Source of the DNA: Apiospora phragmitis
Lineage: Eukaryota > Ascomycota > Sordariomycetes > Amphisphaeriales > Apiosporaceae
Direction: 5' to 3'
Assembly (NCBI GenBank): GCA_038363925.1
Contig: JAQQWL010000003.1
Span: forward strand, 124,001-188,000
DNA: 64,000 nucleotides
The notes beneath the pieces were generated by a model. It did no database searches. It was not told the DNA's origin and was given only the letters and a program-made list of their open reading frames with translations. The stretch's first letter is position 1. Each line of letters opens with the position of its first letter. Positions 58,951 through 64,000 of the stretch are shown in pieces. A program made the translations under genes and the position numbers.

Positions 58951-59830
58951 CTAAAGCCTCTCAAACTCGTTAGGCAATCTCTCTCTATTAACCTAAGCCG
59001 ATACCCCTTGAGCAAAGAGCTCTGGAAATTGCATATCCCACCCATGTGTAGCCTCCCTTAACACAATTACTCCAGACCTATCCTCAGGCCAGGCCTCGCC
59101 CTGGTTAGTCCGCCTGCTCCTCAACGCTTGGGCGGTCCTCTCTGCTATAGGCACGTCGTCCCCTTTTCGCCCCCGCGATAGATAGAGTCCGTACCTTCAG
59201 CTGCCGCACGTCATCCAAAGTAAACGATAAGATCCACGGGAACATATCTTGGACCAGCTCCTAGGTGATGTTGTCCCTCATCTCCGCTACCAATTCGTCA
59301 CTGAGCTATAGGCCAAGCAATGAAGCCTAATACCGGTATACCCAGCCAGGGAGCCAATGCAGCATAAGCCTCATAGTATAATAGGTTACTCTTGTCCATT
59401 GCGCCATAAATAAGCGTTTCCTAACTAGTGGAGCAGCACCTGTGACAAATAGCGAGAGTACAAGGTCAGGCTGGTCCAATGCGAGGCATTGGCCTATGTA
59501 GCCGCCCATAGAGACACTAACGACATGCGCTTTCCCGCCGTGGGCGTGCGATTGAATAAGCTGTGCGACATGCCAGGCTGAGTTGTCGGTTATGGCCGGT
59601 TTAATGCAACGGGACGCGGAATATAACGGGAGGTCGGGGAGAAGGACGTAGAAGTTAGAGAAGTACGGAAGGACGAGCGTAAATTCGAGACGACACGTAA
59701 AGCCTCCGTGGAGAAGGACGATAGTTATAAGTTTATCGTTATTCTATAAGGTAAATAATAATGACTTAGCCGGTGCGTCTGCTAAGGAAGGCAAGGCTAT
59801 GGTGAGAAATGTGGAGGCGAAAAGTCTTTA
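58951..59830 (-). pseudogene. Alpha/beta-hydrolase, RIP-killed and frameshifted
   Basis: About 290 codons on the minus strand, the usual size of the family. Text from the N-terminus: TIALPSLADAPAKSLLFTL, LITIVLLHGGFTC (HG oxyanion motif, near 59,730), VVSVSMGGYIGQ (nucleophile elbow with Ser at 59,510-59,512), DQPDLVLSLFVTGAAPLV, LHWLPGWVYRY, then LKVRTLSIAGAK, GDDVPIAERTAQALR (acid) and EATHGWDMQFPELFAQG (His, near 59,070-59,020). It ends at TAG 58,951. The elbow reads S-x-S-x-G, since the first Gly codon is now AGT (59,516-59,518), a RIP-type G-to-A change. An extra base in GCGAAAAGGGG near 59,175 shifts the frame. Substrate unknown. Confidence 0.75.
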
Positions 59831-60779
59831 AGGTGGAATCAGTAAGCGTAAAGATTAGGTATTCTTATACGTATCAACTCTGGGCTCTAATCGCATATTC
59901 TTAAACAAGAGAGCCTAAGTAACGAGGAAAGTTTATTATTAATTCGGGCTAATCTCGAGGCCGAGTAACTAAGCGGCTCTAGGCTAGCTTTAATATCCGA
60001 GAAAGAACCCGAATTACGGTAGCATATTAGATAATAGGTTAGATCTCGCTACTGAAGCTAATGAGTCGGTTAGTAGGGATTATAGAGGCGGTATTTTCGG
60101 TACTTAGTTAGTTTACGCGGGTACTAATTTATTTATGTTTATAGTATGGTGTTAAACCTTAATACCCTATATAAGTATTCTTAGCTCGTACGTTATGGCG
60201 CTCTTTAAAACATTTTTTAAGTAGAATTAAGAAGATACAAAATAAGCATTAACCAATAATAAAGATACCGATACATCTATTATAAAAGCATTGATAAAAT
60301 TAAATTAATTATTCTTAAGATACGAAAATGTTCTCTTAAGCACTGGATAATATAGCCCGATCAACTTAATCAATTACACAAACGGAGGTTATAGAGTAGA
60401 AATGAGGTTTATAAATTTAAAGACGTAGAGTGTAATAGATTAATCTATACAGGGGTCGAATACAATGCTATTCCGAGATTACGATACCAAATGGATGCCT
60501 AGAACTATTTATCTTCTAGATATTATAACTATTCGCTGGTCTGACCACTCGCATTACTAGTATCCTCGCCCGAGCGGTCCCTAACTTCGTGAGTCTCCAC
60601 CTTTCCGTTTGCCGGTACGAACAACGGGTCTAGCTCCTTAATTAGCCCTGCTGCCAGCCAACTAACTTCACAACATTTCGCTTATCGAAATGGTAGGGCA
60701 TTATCTCCCCGGAAACAATATAAAGTAGGCCACTTAACCTTCAACTATATCAGCGAATAAACTAACACCTTCCCTTTTA
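59831..60779. other. RIP-degraded DNA, nothing definable
   Basis: TpA-rich sequence without a recognised gene or repeat. A less mutated patch at 60,540-60,700 gives no coherent translation. Confidence 0.4.
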
Positions 60780-61370
60780 CATACTATCGCTGTTTAACCA
60801 TAGTGACCAAGGAAGTCTATAGATAAATAAATATCAACATAGAAAATAACGCATTATTAAAACGTTTAAAAGAGCTCGAACGTCGCGTCGAAAAAACAGA
60901 GTAGTAACGCTAACTAGAGCGATAACGCGCCGAAGAAACAGACTAACGCACCGAAGAAGCAAAAAAGCTTAACCGCCTAACGACCTTCTCCGAATATCTC
61001 GAGGCCTGCCACGAGTTTGTTTACGTAAAGTTCTAGGTCGAGCTAAATAAAAGTTTTATATCGAAGGGTCTAACCACGAACCCCTAAAATAAATACTGCC
61101 CGACGCGCCTCGTCCCTTGGCCAGACTTCATTAACCATCAAAAGAAGATGTTCGGCGACCTTTATTCACTATGCCTAACCGAAACTAGAGCTTCCGAGAG
61201 TCTAGCGTTTTTGCAAAGCCTTAAAGAAAGGATAGTACGAAAACGGATTACTAATAAAAAAGATCTTAAATACTTTCAGCACATCAGTGTAAAGGATCCC
61301 GTACGATCGATTAACGAGCATCTCGTATCTGTCGCCGAGGTCAGGGAATACCGCCCTACTGCACACTAAT
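60780..61370 (+). pseudogene. N-terminal part of the unnamed EYKAPHK-family protein
   Basis: Plus text: ENNALLKRLKELERRVEKTE (a short coiled coil, near 60,843-60,900), LTTFSEYLEACHEFVYVKF (near 60,975-61,035), NKYCPTRLVPWPDFINHQKK (near 61,090-61,148), then an open frame 61,148-61,369 with LKERIVRKRITNKKDLKYF, QHISVKDPVRSINEHLVSV. From memory this is the N-terminal half of the same fungal family whose C-terminal half lies at 51,890-52,390. Stops sit at Gln sites. Function unknown. Confidence 0.55.
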
Positions 61371-61679
61371 AGTAACGTTCTTTAGGTTAGTTCTATTTTA
61401 AAACTTATAATATTCATACACGGCCACGCCGACCTGAGTTAATCCGAGGAAAGAGGGATAAGAAAGGGGGAGGAGGAGGAAGGGGGTTTATAGTTCGGTC
61501 AAACTATAAAAGGCCGTCGTCCCCCTAATGATATATATCTGCCTTTCTCCTTTCATTCCACCCCTTCTAAAATCTGCTCTACTACAAGCATACCAAAGTG
61601 TCCTCATCTATCTATTATCCATAAAGCTACGATTACAAAGCATATAAACTGCCGTTAGCTATGAACCCACGATAATACA

Positions 61680-62426
61680 GCAGTGCGCTCGCGAATCTAT
61701 AGACGAATTCCTTATGTTATAGCCTCTTCGACCCCAAACTCTCTATCGACTTCGGAAGCGAAGCTAATACCGAAAACCCAGCCGTTGCATTACAGTCACC
61801 GGAAGACGGGGTGGCAGGCTTCGACGGTTGCAAGTCGTTTGACACTGCGTTTTATCTTTGCCCTAGTATCTACGAAGGGTTTTACGAAGGTTTTACTGAA
61901 GCAAACTCGGTCGAGGACTTACTTTGGGACGAACTACTCAACTCTTTCCAGCTTCCCCAAGTTCTAGGAGCACTTAGTATAACGCTAGAAGCAAGTCTCG
62001 ATAAAGTATTCACGGCTAGTAACGCACAGCCCTTCGTCTTTACGAATAAAAATTTAACGACAGCCTCCCCTAGCCCGCCAACACTAGGCTCCCCTTTCTC
62101 CACTGGCTTAGAAAAGTCGACAGACTCATCGCGTCTGGTTGAAGAGGGAAACTATTATAGGATAACCACCTAGAAGCCCCCTATCGCAGAGTCATCCACA
62201 GCTTTACCAACAAACTATACTAACCATCGAATAGACAGTGCCACGCTACTAGATACCGACGAGGAGAGGCAGCCTAACCCTTTAATAAAGGTGGCGAGAG
62301 ATCCTTGCCCGAAGAGGAAATCAACACAGTTATACTCAGAAAACTCGCCTAAACGAGCGAAATAACGTACATAGGAAAGTATTGCTAGGGGCGGATTCAA
62401 TCTTCGCCTTAAATAAGTAACTGTTT
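61680..62426 (+). pseudogene. Unrecognised fungal protein, one stop-free core
   Basis: A frame readable from about 61,705 gives SLFDPKLSIDFGSEANTENP, then continuous text through GFDGCKSFDTAFYLCPSIY, SVEDLLWDELLNSFQLPQVL and FSTGLEKSTDSSRLVEEGNY to a TAG at about 62,171, and on through LLDTDEERQPNPLIKVARD, CPKRKSTQLYSENSPKRAK to a final TAA near 62,415. The C-terminal basic segment could be a nuclear signal. TATATAT near 61,531 is TATA-like. Family not recognised; it resembles an acidic/basic nuclear regulator only in composition. Confidence 0.45.
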
Positions 62427-62744
62427 ATGCTAAAGGCGGAATGAAGCAGCTAAAGTAGAACCGGCGTCGCGATGTATGGATCGATACGTCAAAGACTTGT
62501 AAATGGAAGGGTGAACCTCTTAAATGCCATGTACTAAGAAATTTGTCTTATTCCTTGTTACGGTTACGGCTAAATGGTCTCTAGTTTCCGATTAATATCT
62601 CTTAAGATAATACTGCAAAGCGTTTTATCGGATCGGGTTCTATAAACAAAAAACGGGTTAGTTTTAGGAAGGATAAGTTACGAAGCATAGTAATTACGCT
62701 ACCGGCGCTTAAAGCGGCTTAACTAATTTTAAGATAGAATCGAT
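62427..62744. other. AT-rich decayed DNA
   Basis: TpA-rich spacer without a definable feature. Confidence 0.5.
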
Positions 62745-62890
62745 TATAAGTTAACATATGTACCGGTAATACCCTCCTGCACTAGGTCTACTTTACACAG
62801 ATTATAAAGCCTAAACGCAAGGCCTTATCTAATTCCAAAGCGATCAGACCCATCGCCCTATTAAACATACCCAACATCGCCCTCTAAAAA
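62745..62890 (+). mobile_element. LINE reverse-transcriptase scrap
   Basis: Plus text IIKPKRKALSNSKAIRPIAL followed by LNIPNIAL, then TAA, matches the KPKRKD-YRPIALLN-LGK motif at the start of the reverse-transcriptase domain of Tad-like LINEs. Only about 45 codons are readable; the catalytic box is not present. Clearly RIP-mutated (GK to NI, TAA at the Glu/Gln position). Confidence 0.6.
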
Positions 62891-62907
62891 ACGAGTAAAT
62901 ACATAAC

Positions 62908-63900
62908 ATGGCAGTTTACGGCATAACCGACAGCAGTTACGAATACGATACTAGCGAAGAAAAGGGATCTCACAGTCCCGAGCCTCGAACGCCACGGCCG
63001 CGACTTGCGCCCTATAAGGAAGCCCAATGCGTTATCGACGCCACCGAGGAAATCAGCGCGATCTTGATACAAAAGCTCGAGCGCTTTTAAGGAGGCTTGA
63101 GGCTATACCAGCGGGAGAAGAGCCGGAGCCGGGACGAGCTAGAGAAGACGAAGAACGAGATAATGCAGGAACTATGCATGGCCGAAGAGCGGCTGCTAAA
63201 AGAGCTCGCGTCGGCCACGATGGCGAGGATAGAAGGGAGTCGAGCCGTGCCCGCCGCTGCCACGATCGGAATCTCGACCTCGACCGCCATCTCCGCAAAA
63301 GCCAGGATCTCACGCGGCACAAGAAAACGGGGTCGGAGAAGTAGCCGATGCTTTACTAGAGACGTAACCGCTATAGGTAGAGCTGCTAAACGCCAAGTTA
63401 GCGTCCTAAATCGCGCCGAGCCGACTTTATATGCACGATAAGCGGGAGAAGGATAAAATCCGCAAGTCCGGAGAGTCTCTATAGCGAAAGGCGCTGGCGC
63501 TCGGAGAGATGTGTAATATATTCAGCTTAATAATGTACTAAAACATTGTCCATGGCCGGATAGACGTAGCCATATACGTTCCCGAAGGCCAGAAAATTCC
63601 TGATATCGGCCAAGTGGTGAGTACGCCCGCTCCTTGCGGTGTGTTCCTGCCCCGACTGACGAGCATACTAGATCCGGAGCCTGCGCGGCCGGCAGGCTCG
63701 CGTAACGCAACGGGCCCGGGTCTTTCAGACGTCGAGGCGAGTGCAGAAGCCGTCTTCCAATCTTAGCCGTGCGAGAGATACGGGGTAAGGCTCGGCAGTC
63801 CGACCGCTGCGATCCCAGCGGCGGCATAGTACTGGAACAGGCCATCTAAGCCCGCAGCCGATGTCAGGTTTAACGGGATGCCTGTCGTCTGCAAAGGATG
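62908..63900 (+). pseudogene. Coiled-coil protein of unknown family
   Basis: ATG 62,908 (MAVYGITDSSYEYDTSEEKG) leads to EEISAILIQKLERF, TAA (63,088-63,090), then in the same frame KSRSRDELEKTKNEIMQEL and AEERLLKELASATMARIEGS, a coiled coil. Near 63,330 the text passes to another frame: EVADALLET, LLNAKLAS, MHDKREKDKIRKSGESL, ALALGEMCNIFSLIMY, then GRIDVAIYVPEGQKIPDIG, VVSTPAPCGVFLPRLTSIL and more Pro-rich sequence to about 63,890. Stops are TAG/TAA at Gln sites. GC-rich for the window and only lightly mutated. It continues towards, and perhaps past, the window end. Family unknown. Confidence 0.5.
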
Positions 63901-64000
63901 CTGATGGTGCGACCTTTACCGTGCAACAGGGAGCGCCGACCACCCGCCAGCCTAGCGATCAAGGTGGCCAAGGATCGCCGAGAGAATTGGTGATAGGGTT

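Noticed and set aside
1..64000. A reassigned genetic code with TAG and TAA read as Gln
   Set aside because: Stops also fall at Trp positions (NLR linker, GH12, Ras, cyclin), and His-to-Tyr, Cys-to-Tyr and Gly-to-Ser changes accompany them, so mutation rather than recoding explains the pattern.
1..64000. Starship captain (DUF3435 tyrosine recombinase), CRISPR array, tRNA or rRNA genes
   Set aside because: I looked for these and recognised none. Direct repeats seen are too few and too long-spaced for a CRISPR array.

Overview
The window looks like nuclear DNA from a filamentous ascomycete (Pezizomycotina). Recognisable protein remnants are fungal families: a NACHT-ankyrin NLR, C2H2 and Zn2Cys6 transcription factors, a GH12 glycanase, a PHO85-type cyclin, a DUF6606/DUF3638 protein and a Tad-like LINE. 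Introns, where visible, are about 43-65 bp with GTAAGT-like donors and CTAAC branch sites. TpA is extremely common and CpA scarce, while CpG is still plentiful. This is the footprint of repeat-induced point mutation (RIP, CpA to TpA), not of plain methyl-CpG decay.

I see no gene that is clearly intact. Almost every coding stretch is a pseudogene, mostly killed by TAG and TAA codons at former Gln or Trp positions, with His-to-Tyr, Cys-to-Tyr and Gly-to-Ser changes. Two zinc-finger reading frames (8,892-10,397 and 17,471-19,905, minus strand) can be followed end to end with no frameshift; they hold 14 and 13 internal stops, every one TAG or TAA and none TGA.

Layout: 1-3.3 kb AT-rich decayed DNA; 3.3-6.3 kb NACHT-ankyrin NLR; 7.8-8.9 kb an undamaged GC-rich island with a purine tract and a 33-bp tandem repeat; 8.9-10.4 kb zinc-finger gene; 12.8-15.8 kb coiled-coil and C2H2 remnants; 16.2-16.8 kb an undamaged FoP-domain (Aly/Yra1-like) 3' fragment; 17.5-21.4 kb a large C2H2/CLRC regulator abutting a Zn2Cys6 factor; 22.5-24.2 kb two unrecognised genes; 28.1-28.7 kb kinase; 30.0-30.5 kb GH12; 31.9-32.4 and 49.5-50.0 kb an inverted pair of an unnamed AT-hook-like protein; 33-38 kb a repeat family plus a Ras GTPase; 39-40.4 kb DUF6606 fragment; 42.9-43.5 kb HD-domain nucleotidase; 50.2-50.9 kb LINE endonuclease; 52.5 kb BTB; 57.6-58.4 kb cyclin; 59-59.8 kb alpha/beta hydrolase; 60.8-63.9 kb further remnants and a LINE reverse-transcriptase scrap.

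The genes do not form a pathway. They look like unrelated host-gene fragments gathered by duplication and then silenced by RIP, as might be expected of a subtelomeric or accessory-chromosome region. That location is an inference and cannot be read from the window.
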